From NCBI GenBank assembly GCA_910588745.1, contig CAJURK010000007.1, forward strand, positions 14,587-78,586: DNA of 64,000 nt, written 5' to 3'. Shown in pieces: positions 1-8,504 of the stretch. The translations under genes and the position numbers were made by a program. The stretch is from an uncultured Dorea sp. (GTDB lineage: Bacteria > Bacillota > Clostridia > Lachnospirales > Lachnospiraceae). Numbering within the stretch: position 1 is the first letter of the stretch; the number at the start of each line of letters is the position of its first letter. Below the pieces are notes generated by a model. The model was not told the origin of the DNA. It ran no database searches and saw only the letters and a program-made list of their open reading frames with translations.

Positions 1-599
1 ATAATGAATTTAAAGGCCGGAAAATTGCCAGGGCAATCGTAGTGTTCCCCTGGGCAACTACGCTGGTTGTACAGGCGTGTATTTGGAAATTTATTATTGA
101 TGTGGATTATGGTACATTGAATACGCTTCTGATGAAACTAGGACTTATTAGCAGTCCCATCAATTGGACCTCGTCGCCCGGAGCCTGGTTCGCATGGGAG
201 ATTGCCTGCGGAATTTTTGTTACCATTCCTTTCGTAACATTTACGGTTCTGTCCGGGCTGCAGTCGATTGACGGAACTTACTATGAGGCGGCGACGGTAG
301 ACGGCGCCAATTACTGGCAGAAGCTTTTTCAGATTACCGTTCCGCTGGTTAGTTCTTCGCTGACAGTCAGTACCGTACTGAACATTATTTATGTCTTTAA
401 TTCATTTCCGATTATCTGGAACATGACGAAGGGAGATCCCGGAAACCGTACGGACACGCTGGTTACATATTTGTACAAACTGGCCTTTTACAACGGCAAA
501 CAGGGGCTGGCGGCAGCGGTATCCGTAATTGGGTTTTTGATTCTTCTGGTCTGCGCGATGGCTTACATGGTGATGACTTTAAGGAAGGAGGATGAATAG
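1..599 (+). CDS. ABC sugar transporter permease, MalF type (5' end outside window)
   Basis: Inner-membrane permease of a carbohydrate ABC importer (CUT1/MalF family). The reading frame is open from base 3, before any start codon, so the gene begins upstream of the window. The visible part reads NEFKGRKIARAIVVFPWA, a typical MalF segment. It also has the EAA loop EAATVDGA, which contacts the ATPase, followed by membrane-spanning stretches. It ends at TAG 599 and is followed directly by a MalG-type partner, so the two form the heterodimeric channel. The binding protein is presumably upstream. The substrate cannot be read from this fragment. Family assignment is firm; specificity is unknown. Confidence 0.9.
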   Translation, partial: NEFKGRKIARAIVVFPWATTLVVQACIWKFIIDVDYGTLNTLLMKLGLISSPINWTSSPGAWFAWEIACGIFVTIPFVTFTVLSGLQSIDGTYYEAATVDGANYWQKLFQITVPLVSSSLTVSTVLNIIYVFNSFPIIWNMTKGDPGNRTDTLVTYLYKLAFYNGKQGLAAAVSVIGFLILLVCAMAYMVMTLRKEDE

Positions 600-600
600 A

Positions 601-1452
601 ATGAACGCTGATAGATCTATGAACGGCAAGAAACTTCTATTAAGGATCGTCCTGTATGTCGTTGTGTTTGTTATATGTGTTGTTATATTATATCCGTATT
701 TTGCTATGTTTTGTACTGCGCTAAAGAGCCGTTCCGAGATATTCTCTGCAGACGGCACGGTTTTCCCGATTCGGGCGCTGTGGTCGAATTTTTCGGATAT
801 CTGGCAGAAGGCTCCCATGGCTAAATATATGGCGAATTCAATTTTGATTGCCGGAGGATCTACCGTGATTGCTCTGCTCTGCGGGATTCCGGCGGCATAC
901 GCGTTGTCGCGTATGAAGTTTAAGGGACAGACCGCTTTTCTGGGATTTGTTATTGTGTCCCAGATGTTTGCTCCGGTTGTTCTTTTGATTGGTATCTACA
1001 AAGTTATCATGACTCTGGGTCTGACTGACAGCATTTTCGGACTGATCTTTATCAATGCTGCGTTTAATCAGGCATTTACGATCTGGCTGCTGCGGGGAAC
1101 GTTTATCGGAATTTCCCCAGAGATGGAACAGGCGGCTAAGATTGACGGCTGCAGCCGGCTGCAGGCTATGATTAAGATACTGCTTCCGGTAGCGGCTCCG
1201 GGTATTGTAACAACCTTGATTTTCGTATTTATCAATGCATGGAATGAGTATACGGTTGCGCTGACGCTGATTTCAACGGATACGAATAAACCATTGACTG
1301 TCGGTATCAATATCTTTAACGGCTACAATATGATTGAATGGCAGTATCTGTTTGCGGCGTCGCTGTTTGCGATTGTTCCGGTTGTAATATTGTTTGCGAT
1401 TATTGAGAAGAATTTGGTAAGCGGCCTTGCATCTGGCGGTGTGAAAGGTTAA
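601..1452 (+). CDS. ABC sugar transporter permease, MalG type
   Basis: Second membrane subunit of the sugar importer begun upstream (MalG/CUT1 family), 283 residues. It shows an N-terminal membrane helix, the EAA loop EQAAKIDGCSRLQ, the following LLPVAAPG stretch and the usual C-terminal GLASGGVKG end. An ATG at 592 overlaps the previous stop, but it touches the GGAGG at 587-591 with no spacing. ATG 601 sits nine bases after that site and is the better start. The gene closes the transporter operon, because a large hairpin follows at 1487-1518. No ATPase is nearby; such importers often share a genome-wide MsmK-type ATPase, which is an inference here. Confidence 0.93.
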   Translation: MNADRSMNGKKLLLRIVLYVVVFVICVVILYPYFAMFCTALKSRSEIFSADGTVFPIRALWSNFSDIWQKAPMAKYMANSILIAGGSTVIALLCGIPAAYALSRMKFKGQTAFLGFVIVSQMFAPVVLLIGIYKVIMTLGLTDSIFGLIFINAAFNQAFTIWLLRGTFIGISPEMEQAAKIDGCSRLQAMIKILLPVAAPGIVTTLIFVFINAWNEYTVALTLISTDTNKPLTVGINIFNGYNMIEWQYLFAASLFAIVPVVILFAIIEKNLVSGLASGGVKG

Positions 1453-1486
1453 GCATTACAAAATATTGTATTGGGATGCAGAGAAA

Positions 1487-1518
1487 GCAGCAGTCTGGTT
1501 TTAGAACCGGACTGCTGT
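1487..1518 (+). terminator. Hairpin after first sugar permease pair
   Basis: A stem of about 13 bp (1488-1500 with 1505-1517) and a TTAG loop lies 36 bases after the permease stop. One T-G wobble interrupts the pairing. It is not followed by a T run, so it may be a terminator or a transcript-stabilising end rather than a classic intrinsic terminator. Confidence 0.5.
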
Positions 1519-1549
1519 ATCAGACTGCGGCGGGCAGATAAAAAGATGA

Positions 1550-1629
1550 GCGCCTCAAAAGCCGGGGGGAGGCTTAAGAGACGCCCATGTTCTATTTGCG
1601 GGTATCAATTTATAAAAGGAATGATACCC
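1550..1629 (+). other. Two further hairpins in the 364-bp gap before nagB
   Basis: The gap 1453-1816 holds no gene. Besides the hairpin at 1487-1518 it contains an imperfect 14-bp-arm hairpin at 1550-1584 with a G-rich loop. A second hairpin at 1600-1629 has 8-bp arms reading GGGTATCA and TGATACCC. A smaller imperfect palindrome at 1784-1801 lies against the nagB ribosome binding site. They could be a structured leader or intergenic repeats. No known riboswitch class was recognised. Confidence 0.35.
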
Positions 1630-1816
1630 TGCCAGGAGTATGCATCGTAATGCAATAGTTATTATATTTCATTTCTTCAAAAAAAGCGTGTCACAATATG
1701 CATAAAAATTTGCACAATTGATTGTTTTGCTTTGGGCGTTATTGCCTTGCAATTTGGAGTTTGATACATTAATTTTAAGAAAACGACAGGAAAATTTCTG
1801 TCAAGGAGGTATGTTT

Positions 1817-2542
1817 ATGAGAATTTATAAAACAGAAGATTACAAGAAAATGAGTAAAAAGGCGGCGAGAATCATCGCGTCTCAGATTATTATGAAACCG
1901 AACTGTGTACTGGGACTGGCTACCGGTTCGACTCCAATCGGTCTTTATAAATATCTGGTGAAGTGGTATCAGAAAGGCGAATTGGACTTTTCTGAAGTAG
2001 TGAGCGTGAATCTGGATGAATACAAGGGTCTGCCAAAGAGCAATGACCAGAGTTACGATTATTTTATGCGTGATAATCTGTTTGGCTTAGTTAATATTGA
2101 CGCTGCCAATACCTATCTGCCGGACGGCCTTGCAGAGGACAGCGACTTAGAGTGCGAGAGATATGAACGTCTGATTAGAAGCTTAGGCGGCGTGGACTTG
2201 CAGCTTCTTGGCATGGGACATAACGGGCATATCGGATTTAATGAGCCGGGGGACGCTTTTGATCTTGCGACCCACTGCGTGGACTTACAGCCAAGTACCA
2301 TCGAGGCGAATAAGCGGTTTTTCGCATCGGCGGATGATGTGCCGAAGCAGGCGTATTCTATGGGAATCGGCACGATTATGAAGGCGAAGAAGATTCTGCT
2401 GATTGTGAGCGGAGAGGATAAGGCAGAGACCTTAAAGAAAGCGCTGCACGGCCCGATTACGCCAAAACTTCCGGCTTCTGTTCTGCAGCTTCATCCGGAC
2501 GTAACGGTGGTTGGGGACGCGGCCGCGTTTTCTAAGATGTAG
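1817..2542 (+). CDS. nagB: Glucosamine-6-phosphate deaminase
   Basis: Cytosolic enzyme converting glucosamine-6-phosphate to fructose-6-phosphate and ammonia, the last step of GlcNAc catabolism. The 241 residues match the usual bacterial NagB length. Phosphate-binding LATGSTP lies near residue 35, NLDEY with the catalytic Asp near 67, and GMGHNGHIGFNEPG with the active-site His near 135. The frame is open upstream, but ATG 1817 follows AAGGAGG (1803-1809) by seven bases and matches family N-termini. ATG 1811 is too close to that site. nagA and a NahK-like kinase lie about 6-8 kb downstream, giving a split amino-sugar pathway around two sugar importers. Confidence 0.97.
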   Translation: MRIYKTEDYKKMSKKAARIIASQIIMKPNCVLGLATGSTPIGLYKYLVKWYQKGELDFSEVVSVNLDEYKGLPKSNDQSYDYFMRDNLFGLVNIDAANTYLPDGLAEDSDLECERYERLIRSLGGVDLQLLGMGHNGHIGFNEPGDAFDLATHCVDLQPSTIEANKRFFASADDVPKQAYSMGIGTIMKAKKILLIVSGEDKAETLKKALHGPITPKLPASVLQLHPDVTVVGDAAAFSKM

Positions 2543-2545
2543 TTA

Positions 2546-2630
2546 CCCTCAGTAGACAAAGGGACGTACGCTGAACGGCAGAATCACAAATCTGTAGTGC
2601 AAAACCGTGCGTCCTCTTATCCACTGAAGG
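2546..2630 (+). other. Structured intergenic element after nagB
   Basis: Inner arms GGACGTACG (2562-2570) and CGTGCGTCC (2606-2614) pair with one wobble. Outer arms CCCTCAGTAG (2546-2555) and CCACTGAAGG (2621-2630) pair imperfectly. The GGACGTAC/GTGCGTCC stem recurs inside the inverted-repeat element at 59071-59292, so this may be a related repeat. There is no T run after it. The rest of the gap to 2787 shows nothing I recognise. Confidence 0.35.
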
Positions 2631-2787
2631 CGGATATGCAAGATGCACAAAAGCCGGCAAGGAATAAACTGGTAAATAAATAGAAGTGTGCAGATAATAC
2701 AAAATAAGAGCCTCATTAGACAAAGATTTTTGTGCAAAACCGTGAGAAAATGGTGAAAAGAAATTTTTGTATAAAGGAGGATGAATT

Positions 2788-4128
2788 ATGAAGAAGAGAA
2801 CTCGAATTCTTTCCGTGCTGATGTGTGGGGCAATGATAGCCGGCCTTACGGCATGCGGAGGCGGAGACGGCGGAACGAAGGATGCAAAGGACGACGGCGG
2901 AGCGGACGGCAAGATTAAGCTGACATTCTCCACATCTGTGTATGTGGAAGAGCCTCATCAGAAAGCGATCGATAATCTGCTCGCGGCGTATAACAAGCAG
3001 AATCCGGATGTGGAAATCGAGGTTCTGGGCGCGGGTTACGACGGATATTGGGATAACATTACCAACGAGATTGTATCAGGAACGGCAAGCGATATGATCC
3101 AGGTATATCCGGAAAATATTTCCACCTATCACGCGCTGAAAGAGGACGGAACCTTTGTGAATCTGGACGATTATATGAGCGACGAGCTTAAGGGCAAGCT
3201 TACCGGACAGGATATGTGCGTGGTTGACGGCGAAACTCTGGCGATTTCCAGCTATGCATGGGGAACCACCGGTATTTTCTACCGCAAGTCTATGTTGGAA
3301 GATAAGAAGATTGATCCGGCGTCCATCAAGACGCTTGATGATTTCCGGGAAGCAAGCTTAAAGTTCACAGAAGACGGCGGCTACGCAACGGCTGCCGTAT
3401 CCGGTACTCATGCATTTACAATCAGCGAGTGGAGCCGTCTGATCGCAAGACCGGTTTCCGGTGGGCTGTATTTTACAGACGACGCTGCAGGTCCTTATGA
3501 CGCAGAGCATGTGAACGTAAATAACGAGGGCAACGTATGGGCGGCTCAGTGGTGGCAGGATTACATCCTGAAGGATAAGGCTGCTACGCTTGTAACAGAT
3601 AAGAGCGATACCCGCGAGATGTTCTGGAACGGCGAGATCCCATTCTGTATGGACGGCCCATGGTTTGTAGGCATGACCAGTGAAGACATATTAGAGGATG
3701 TAGGGATTATTGCGCAGCCGGATATCGTATACGACGGCGAGACTTATAAGCCGAATCCGACCAACTATCCGCTGGTTACTATGATCAATAAGGACTGCGA
3801 GCATCCGGACGAAGCTTACGCGTTCCTTGAGTGGATGACAAGCGACGAGGCTCAGGCAATTATCGCTGAATGCGGCATGATTCCAAGTAATACGGATTAT
3901 TCTACCAGTGAAGAATATATTGCGGATCATGAGCTGGAATATGCAATTGTTGATTTTATGCAGAACAATTACGTAGAGCTTATTGCGGATCCTAACATTC
4001 CGGAGCTGGGAGAGATCTCTCAGATCATGCTGGATGCAGGACAGAAGATGTTCTCAGATCAGGCTGCGGACGTTCAGTCTGAGATGGATAATGCCCAGAA
4101 GAAGATTGAAGAGGTAATGGGCAGATAG
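2788..4128 (+). CDS. Sugar ABC transporter substrate-binding lipoprotein
   Basis: Extracellular lipid-anchored binding protein of a CUT1 sugar importer, 446 residues. A lysine/arginine-rich start and hydrophobic stretch end in the lipobox LTAC with Cys23, followed by a Gly/Asp-rich linker. The mature part has the features of family 1 binding proteins, including the DGPW ligand-site segment and a C-terminal helix rich in Asp, Gln and Lys. AAAGGAGG at 2774-2781 precedes ATG 2788. Two permease genes follow after a hairpin, giving the usual order of one abundant binding protein and less abundant channel subunits. Amino-sugar cargo is inferred from neighbours nagB, nahK and nagA. Confidence 0.94.
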   Translation: MKKRTRILSVLMCGAMIAGLTACGGGDGGTKDAKDDGGADGKIKLTFSTSVYVEEPHQKAIDNLLAAYNKQNPDVEIEVLGAGYDGYWDNITNEIVSGTASDMIQVYPENISTYHALKEDGTFVNLDDYMSDELKGKLTGQDMCVVDGETLAISSYAWGTTGIFYRKSMLEDKKIDPASIKTLDDFREASLKFTEDGGYATAAVSGTHAFTISEWSRLIARPVSGGLYFTDDAAGPYDAEHVNVNNEGNVWAAQWWQDYILKDKAATLVTDKSDTREMFWNGEIPFCMDGPWFVGMTSEDILEDVGIIAQPDIVYDGETYKPNPTNYPLVTMINKDCEHPDEAYAFLEWMTSDEAQAIIAECGMIPSNTDYSTSEEYIADHELEYAIVDFMQNNYVELIADPNIPELGEISQIMLDAGQKMFSDQAADVQSEMDNAQKKIEEVMGR

Positions 4129-4165
4129 TCAAGAATCGGTTTGTTTAAAAGGATGTATGTTTTGT

Positions 4166-4191
4166 AAGAATGCCAGGTATCTGGCATTCTT
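4166..4191 (+). terminator. Hairpin between binding protein and permeases
   Basis: An 11-bp perfect stem (4166-4176 with 4181-4191) and a GTAT loop lies 38 bases after the binding-protein stop. The tail is only weakly T-rich. Such hairpins often protect the binding-protein mRNA or reduce read-through into permease genes; that role is inferred. Confidence 0.6.
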
Positions 4192-4329
4192 GCATATAGT
4201 GGTACTTTTGGCTGCGTGCGGTTTGTAATGAGCCGGGGCGGCCGTACATCCGGCATTCTGTGAGGTTGTTTTTCGATGTGCCGGATATTTATAAAAATGA
4301 GCGAAAAGCTCCAGGGAGTGGGTTGAAGT

Positions 4330-5235
4330 ATGGATATGAGTAAGAAAAGAAAGTTAAAAAAGAATATGGAACCATACTTATTCCTTGCGCCGCTGCTGCT
4401 GATATTGCTGGTTTTTCTCCTGGTTCCCATTGTAAAGGCTGCGGCCATGAGCTTTCAGTATTATTATATTATAAGGCCGTCTGCCGACGGACATTATTTT
4501 GTTGGGATGGAGAATTATCAGAATCTGCTGGCTGATGAGAATTTCTATAATTCAGTGAAAGTCACGGTAATCTATATCCTGGTAACGGTAATTGGAAGAT
4601 ATGTGCTTGGTTTTTTATCGGCGTTATTGCTGAATACCCAATTTAAAGGAAGAGGACTGGCGAGGGCGCTTGTGATTATTCCGTGGGCTGTTCCAGAAGT
4701 AGTTGCATGCTTGGTCTGGATGCTGATGTATGACCGGGATTATGGTATTATTAATTTTCTGCTGAATAATGCGGGAATACTGTCGCAGAATATTGCGTTT
4801 CTTCAGGATGTAAAGGTTGCCCTTCCGGCTGCTATGGTCGTAAATATCTGGAAAGGATTTCCGTTTGTGGCAATTATGCTTTTAGCAGGCATGCAGAGTA
4901 TTTCAGAGGATTTGTTTGAGGCGGCGGAAATTGACGGCGCGTCCTGGATTCAGAAAGTTCGTTACATCGTAATCCCCGGTATTAAGTCGGTGTCTACGGT
5001 TGTGTTCTTGCTGTTGGTAATCTGGACGATCAAGGATTATGCCATTGCTTATGTTCTGGCGAAGGGAGGGCCTTCGAGGGCTACAGAGATTCTCACGATT
5101 TTCATTCAGCAGACAGCGTTTAAAACCTTTGACTTTGGAAAGGCAGCGGCAGCCGGCATGTTGATGCTGTTAGTTTCGCTGGTATTTACATTCTTCTATT
5201 TTAAAGCAGTGAACAGAGGGGAGGAGGATGTATAA
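4330..5235 (+). CDS. ABC sugar transporter permease, MalF type
   Basis: Membrane subunit of the second CUT1 importer, 301 residues. It has a lysine-rich cytoplasmic start, a long first hydrophobic helix (LFLAPLLLILLVFLLVP), the segment NTQFKGRGLARALVIIPWA and the EAA loop EAAEIDGASWIQ. GGGAGTGG lies about ten bases before ATG 4330; ATG 4336 is an alternative. Its stop codon overlaps the next start by one base (TAATG at 5233-5237), so translation of the two permeases is coupled. Substrate is not determined by sequence. Confidence 0.94.
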   Translation: MDMSKKRKLKKNMEPYLFLAPLLLILLVFLLVPIVKAAAMSFQYYYIIRPSADGHYFVGMENYQNLLADENFYNSVKVTVIYILVTVIGRYVLGFLSALLLNTQFKGRGLARALVIIPWAVPEVVACLVWMLMYDRDYGIINFLLNNAGILSQNIAFLQDVKVALPAAMVVNIWKGFPFVAIMLLAGMQSISEDLFEAAEIDGASWIQKVRYIVIPGIKSVSTVVFLLLVIWTIKDYAIAYVLAKGGPSRATEILTIFIQQTAFKTFDFGKAAAAGMLMLLVSLVFTFFYFKAVNRGEEDV

Positions 5236-6077
5236 TGAAAACGAGAAAGACAGGAAAAGCAGTTACGGTAATCTTGACGATTATTGTATGTGCGTTTGCG
5301 CTGTTTCCTTTTATATGGATGCTGTCTACGTCGTTTAAGACCAACTCGGAGATCTATACCGCGGCGCCGGCCTTTGTTCCGAAAGAGCCGACGGCAGCGG
5401 GATACGTCAATATGTTTACGACGGAGACGTCTACTTTCAACTTTAAACAATGGGCTGCAAACAGTGTGTTTGTAGCGTTCCTTACAACAGTGTTTTCTAT
5501 GGTTATTGCTGTGCTTGGCGGATACGGGATTTCCAGATACCGGTTCCGCGGGCGCGGGGCGTTGTCTTATATTGTGCTGACTACCCAGGTGCTTCCGGGA
5601 TCGCTGCTGATGATTCCGCTGTACATTATTATGGGAAACTTTAACCTGCTGGATACGAAGACAGGATTGATGCTTGCCTATGTAACCTTTACGGTTCCGT
5701 TCTGTACTTGGATGATGAAAGGGTTCTTTGATTCAATCCCCATCTCTTTGGAAGAAGCGGCAAAGGTAGACGGCGCCGGTACGTTCCGCTGTTTTGCTAC
5801 GGTTGTGCTTCCTCTGACGGTACCGGGGCTGGTATCTACAGGATTGTTTGCATTTATCAACGGCTGGAACGAGTATCTGTTTGCAAGTTCCTTTATGCAG
5901 AGCTACGGCAACTGGACGCTGCCGGTAGGTATTGCAAGCTTTAAAGGACAGTACGCTACAGATTGGGGAACGCTGATGGCGGGTTCGGTACTGATTACGA
6001 TTCCGGTCGTAATCCTATTCCTTGGCTTACAGAAACACCTGGTAGGGGGAATGACAGCCGGAGCTGTGAAGCAGTAA
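5235..6077 (+). CDS. ABC sugar transporter permease, MalG type
   Basis: Partner permease of the second importer, 280 residues, starting inside the stop of the upstream permease gene. MalG features are the WMLSTSFKTNSEIY segment after the first helix, the EAA loop EEAAKVDGAGTFRC, the WNEYLFA motif and the terminal GGMTAGAVKQ. The transporter gene set is binding protein, MalF and MalG, again without a dedicated ATPase. A 112-base gap without clear regulatory signals separates it from the oxidoreductase gene, which is probably co-transcribed up to the terminator at 7280. Confidence 0.94.
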   Translation: MKTRKTGKAVTVILTIIVCAFALFPFIWMLSTSFKTNSEIYTAAPAFVPKEPTAAGYVNMFTTETSTFNFKQWAANSVFVAFLTTVFSMVIAVLGGYGISRYRFRGRGALSYIVLTTQVLPGSLLMIPLYIIMGNFNLLDTKTGLMLAYVTFTVPFCTWMMKGFFDSIPISLEEAAKVDGAGTFRCFATVVLPLTVPGLVSTGLFAFINGWNEYLFASSFMQSYGNWTLPVGIASFKGQYATDWGTLMAGSVLITIPVVILFLGLQKHLVGGMTAGAVKQ

Positions 6078-6189
6078 AAAGAAAAAGACGCTGCTGTGGG
6101 CAGTAACAAAAAGCAACAAGGCGTACCATACTGCGTATATTTGGCAGATGCGTGCGCCGGGACAGATGACGGGAAGAAAGGCGATAGTT

Positions 6190-7221
6190 ATGGAATTGAA
6201 ACAAATTAGAATGGGGATTGTAGGAGCCGGTACTTGGGGCGCAACGCATGCGTCAATTTATGCGGAGCATATCTGCGCAGATCCGGTTGCCATCTGCGAT
6301 ATGAATAAGGAAAAGGCGCAGGAGATTGCGGAGCAATACGGGATCCGCAAAGTATATACCGATTATAAGGAGCTTGCCGCAGATAAAGAGATTGATGCGG
6401 TAGCGATTGTTACGCCGGATTTTGCCCATGCGGATATTGCCTGCGCTATGGCTGATGCAGGCAAGGACATCCTGATTGAGAAGCCTCTTGCGACGACAAG
6501 AGAAGACGTAGACCGGATTTGCGAGGCAGTTAAGAGGAATGGCGTTCGCTGTATGGTGGATCTTCATAATAGATGGAACGCGCCGTTTAATAAGGCAAAA
6601 CAAGAGATTGCTTCCGGGAAGCTTGGAAAGCCGTATACAGCTTATATCCGGCACAGCGATGTGAAATGGGTAGCGACCGATATGCTTTCCTGGGCAGCAA
6701 AGTCATCCATTCTCTGGTTCCTTGGAAGCCACAGCTTAGATTCTTTGAGATGGCTGGTAGAATCTGAGGCAAAGAGGGTATATTCTGTTAAAAAGGAAGG
6801 ACTTCTTAAAGAAAGAGGCGTAGACGTACCGGATATCTATCTGACCACCATTGAATTTGAGAACGGCGTGGTAGCTCATATGGAAAATGGATGGGTAACC
6901 CCAAATGGAAACCGGAATGTGAATGATTTCTTATGCGACGTTATGTGTACGGAAGGGATGATCAAACTGAATCTTTCAGCACACAATATGATTGAAGAAA
7001 TTACGGAAGAATCTTCCAGCGTACCGGATATTCTGGTATCCAATATGGTATTTGACAAGTGCAAGGGACTTTCTTATGAGAGTATCCGCGATTTCGTAGA
7101 CCGCCTTGTAGACGGCAGAGAGTTCCGGGTGACGCTTGAAGATTCCAGAAGGACGGCGATTGCGATTCTGGCAATTTTAGAATCGGCGGAAAAAGGGGTT
7201 CCAGTGGAAGTAAGCTATTAA
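6190..7221 (+). CDS. Gfo/Idh/MocA family NAD(P)-dependent oxidoreductase
   Basis: Predicted cytosolic sugar or sugar-derivative dehydrogenase, 343 residues. The N-terminal Rossmann fold has MGIVGAGTWG as its nucleotide-binding loop. The family signature EKPLATT lies near residue 99. The central His-rich stretch LGSHSLD is in the usual catalytic region. ATG codons at 6148 and 6166 are in frame, but 6190 follows an AAAGG site and begins just before the Rossmann strand, so it is preferred. Being last in the importer operon, it likely acts on the imported sugar or its oxidised form. The exact substrate is not inferable. Confidence 0.88.
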   Translation: MELKQIRMGIVGAGTWGATHASIYAEHICADPVAICDMNKEKAQEIAEQYGIRKVYTDYKELAADKEIDAVAIVTPDFAHADIACAMADAGKDILIEKPLATTREDVDRICEAVKRNGVRCMVDLHNRWNAPFNKAKQEIASGKLGKPYTAYIRHSDVKWVATDMLSWAAKSSILWFLGSHSLDSLRWLVESEAKRVYSVKKEGLLKERGVDVPDIYLTTIEFENGVVAHMENGWVTPNGNRNVNDFLCDVMCTEGMIKLNLSAHNMIEEITEESSSVPDILVSNMVFDKCKGLSYESIRDFVDRLVDGREFRVTLEDSRRTAIAILAILESAEKGVPVEVSY

Positions 7222-7279
7222 ATTAATTGGAAGGACGGCGGTATGCGGCAGCGGCCGGCTATCCGCGGCAGACCGCCTA

Positions 7280-7330
7280 AACACTGGGGTTATCGGAAAC
7301 GATAGCCCCAGTGTTATTTCTTCTTTCTTA
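7280..7330 (+). terminator. Intrinsic terminator after sugar importer operon
   Basis: A long stem with a GAAA loop runs from 7280 to 7315. The arms are AACACTGGGG with CCCCAGTGTT and TATCG with CGATA. A pyrimidine-rich tail ATTTCTTCTTTCTT follows. This is a classic rho-independent terminator ending the transporter/oxidoreductase operon. Confidence 0.92.
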
Positions 7331-7389
7331 AATTGAACAAAACCGCGGATAAAAAAGTGGATTTTGGCAATGCCGATATGATATATAAT

Positions 7390-8310
7390 CTAGGATTCTT
7401 TAAAATCCTGTTCGGACATGGCTTTTATGGAAGAGGCGTACTCGGAGGGCGTCATACCGGTGATTTTCTTGAACTGTCTGGAGAAATAATGGATAGACGC
7501 ATAGCCGAGAGCTTCGGATATTTGTGTGAAATTCATGTGCTGCGTGCGGATCATCTCTTTGGCGAGCCGGATCTTCATATGGGAAAAATATTCGATAATC
7601 CCTAGATTGCACTGTTGTTTGAATATCTTCTGCAAGTGCGAGCGGCTTACCAGGTTGTCCCGGCAGATCTGTTCGATTGTGAGCTTGGAATCGGGGTGCG
7701 TTTCCATATATTCGGTTACACGGGAGTAGATATCCAGATCACTGCGGGCCTTGGTTGCTTTGGTGTTGCTGGAGACTGCGGCAAATGCCGTTTTTCCCTT
7801 TGATTCATAGCGGCGGGCAAGGTGGATTAGGAATTGTTCCAGATACAGGCGAATGAGCTGTTCTGAGCCGAAAGCTTCTTCCTTTTTTTGGGGCATGTTC
7901 TGAAGGTAAGGGTCGTCTAAGCGGCAGTCGAAGCAGTGACGTGCTTCGGCGATAATCTTGGCGAGAAGATTCCGTTCCGCGTCGTCTACTTTTAAAACTT
8001 TTTGGCGGAAGAAATGCATGGCGCGGCTGTTGCACTCGAAGGAAACAACCACCAGATTCGGCGCTGTATCGCCTGTGGCTCTGACGTTGTGGAACTCGTT
8101 TGGTTCGTGGAAGGCGATTTCGCCTTTTTTTAAATCAATTGTGCGAAGGCCGGCGGTGATGCTCACATCTCCTTTGTCAACGCAGATAAATTCCCAGAAA
8201 TCATGAGATTCTCCTTTGAAAGAGAATGTACTCATATACTCGAAGTAGTGAATGCTGTAGACTTTTCCGATAGAAATAGAGTTTTTCAATTGTATTCCGT
8301 TATATCCCAT
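7390..8310 (-). CDS. AraC family transcriptional regulator
   Basis: DNA-binding regulator of 306 residues. The N-terminal half resembles a cupin ligand-binding fold (FHEPNEFHNVRATG). The C-terminal double helix-turn-helix includes the conserved ISEALGYASIHYFSRQFKK stretch followed by GMTPSEY. ATG 8310 is preceded on its strand by GGAGG six bases away. The gene is divergent from the NahK-like kinase gene, with a 194-bp AT-rich gap, and convergent with the sugar importer operon. It most likely senses an amino sugar and controls one or both neighbours; target and effector are inferred. Confidence 0.93.
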   Translation of the reverse strand: MGYNGIQLKNSISIGKVYSIHYFEYMSTFSFKGESHDFWEFICVDKGDVSITAGLRTIDLKKGEIAFHEPNEFHNVRATGDTAPNLVVVSFECNSRAMHFFRQKVLKVDDAERNLLAKIIAEARHCFDCRLDDPYLQNMPQKKEEAFGSEQLIRLYLEQFLIHLARRYESKGKTAFAAVSSNTKATKARSDLDIYSRVTEYMETHPDSKLTIEQICRDNLVSRSHLQKIFKQQCNLGIIEYFSHMKIRLAKEMIRTQHMNFTQISEALGYASIHYFSRQFKKITGMTPSEYASSIKAMSEQDFKES

Positions 8311-8504
8311 ATAGTGCCTCCATAGATGACTGAATCCTGAGTTTTAGCTAATTTATATAAACATCATAACTCAAAATACAGAAGAATGCAAAGGAATCAA
8401 GCTGATAATATAAAATTATAAAAATATAATACAAAGCTTTTTGTGCATGTTTATACTACAATACAGGCAGATAAAAGCAGATGATCTGATATAGGAGGGA
8501 AACT

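Noticed and set aside
1453..1816. glmS-type ribozyme or known riboswitch before nagB
   Set aside because: The hairpins do not show the conserved core of glmS or of other riboswitch classes I know, and nagB is not its usual target.
6190..7221. GH109 glycosidase
   Set aside because: GH109 enzymes share the Gfo/Idh fold but are usually larger and often exported; the sequence fits a plain oxidoreductase.
7333..7605. Rightward ORF of 90 codons inside the AraC gene
   Set aside because: It is antisense to the conserved helix-turn-helix coding region and has no ribosome binding site.
8434..8462. Sigma-A promoter before nahK
   Set aside because: TACAAT at 8457 is plausible as -10, but the only TTG-like box is about ten bases away, so spacing is wrong.
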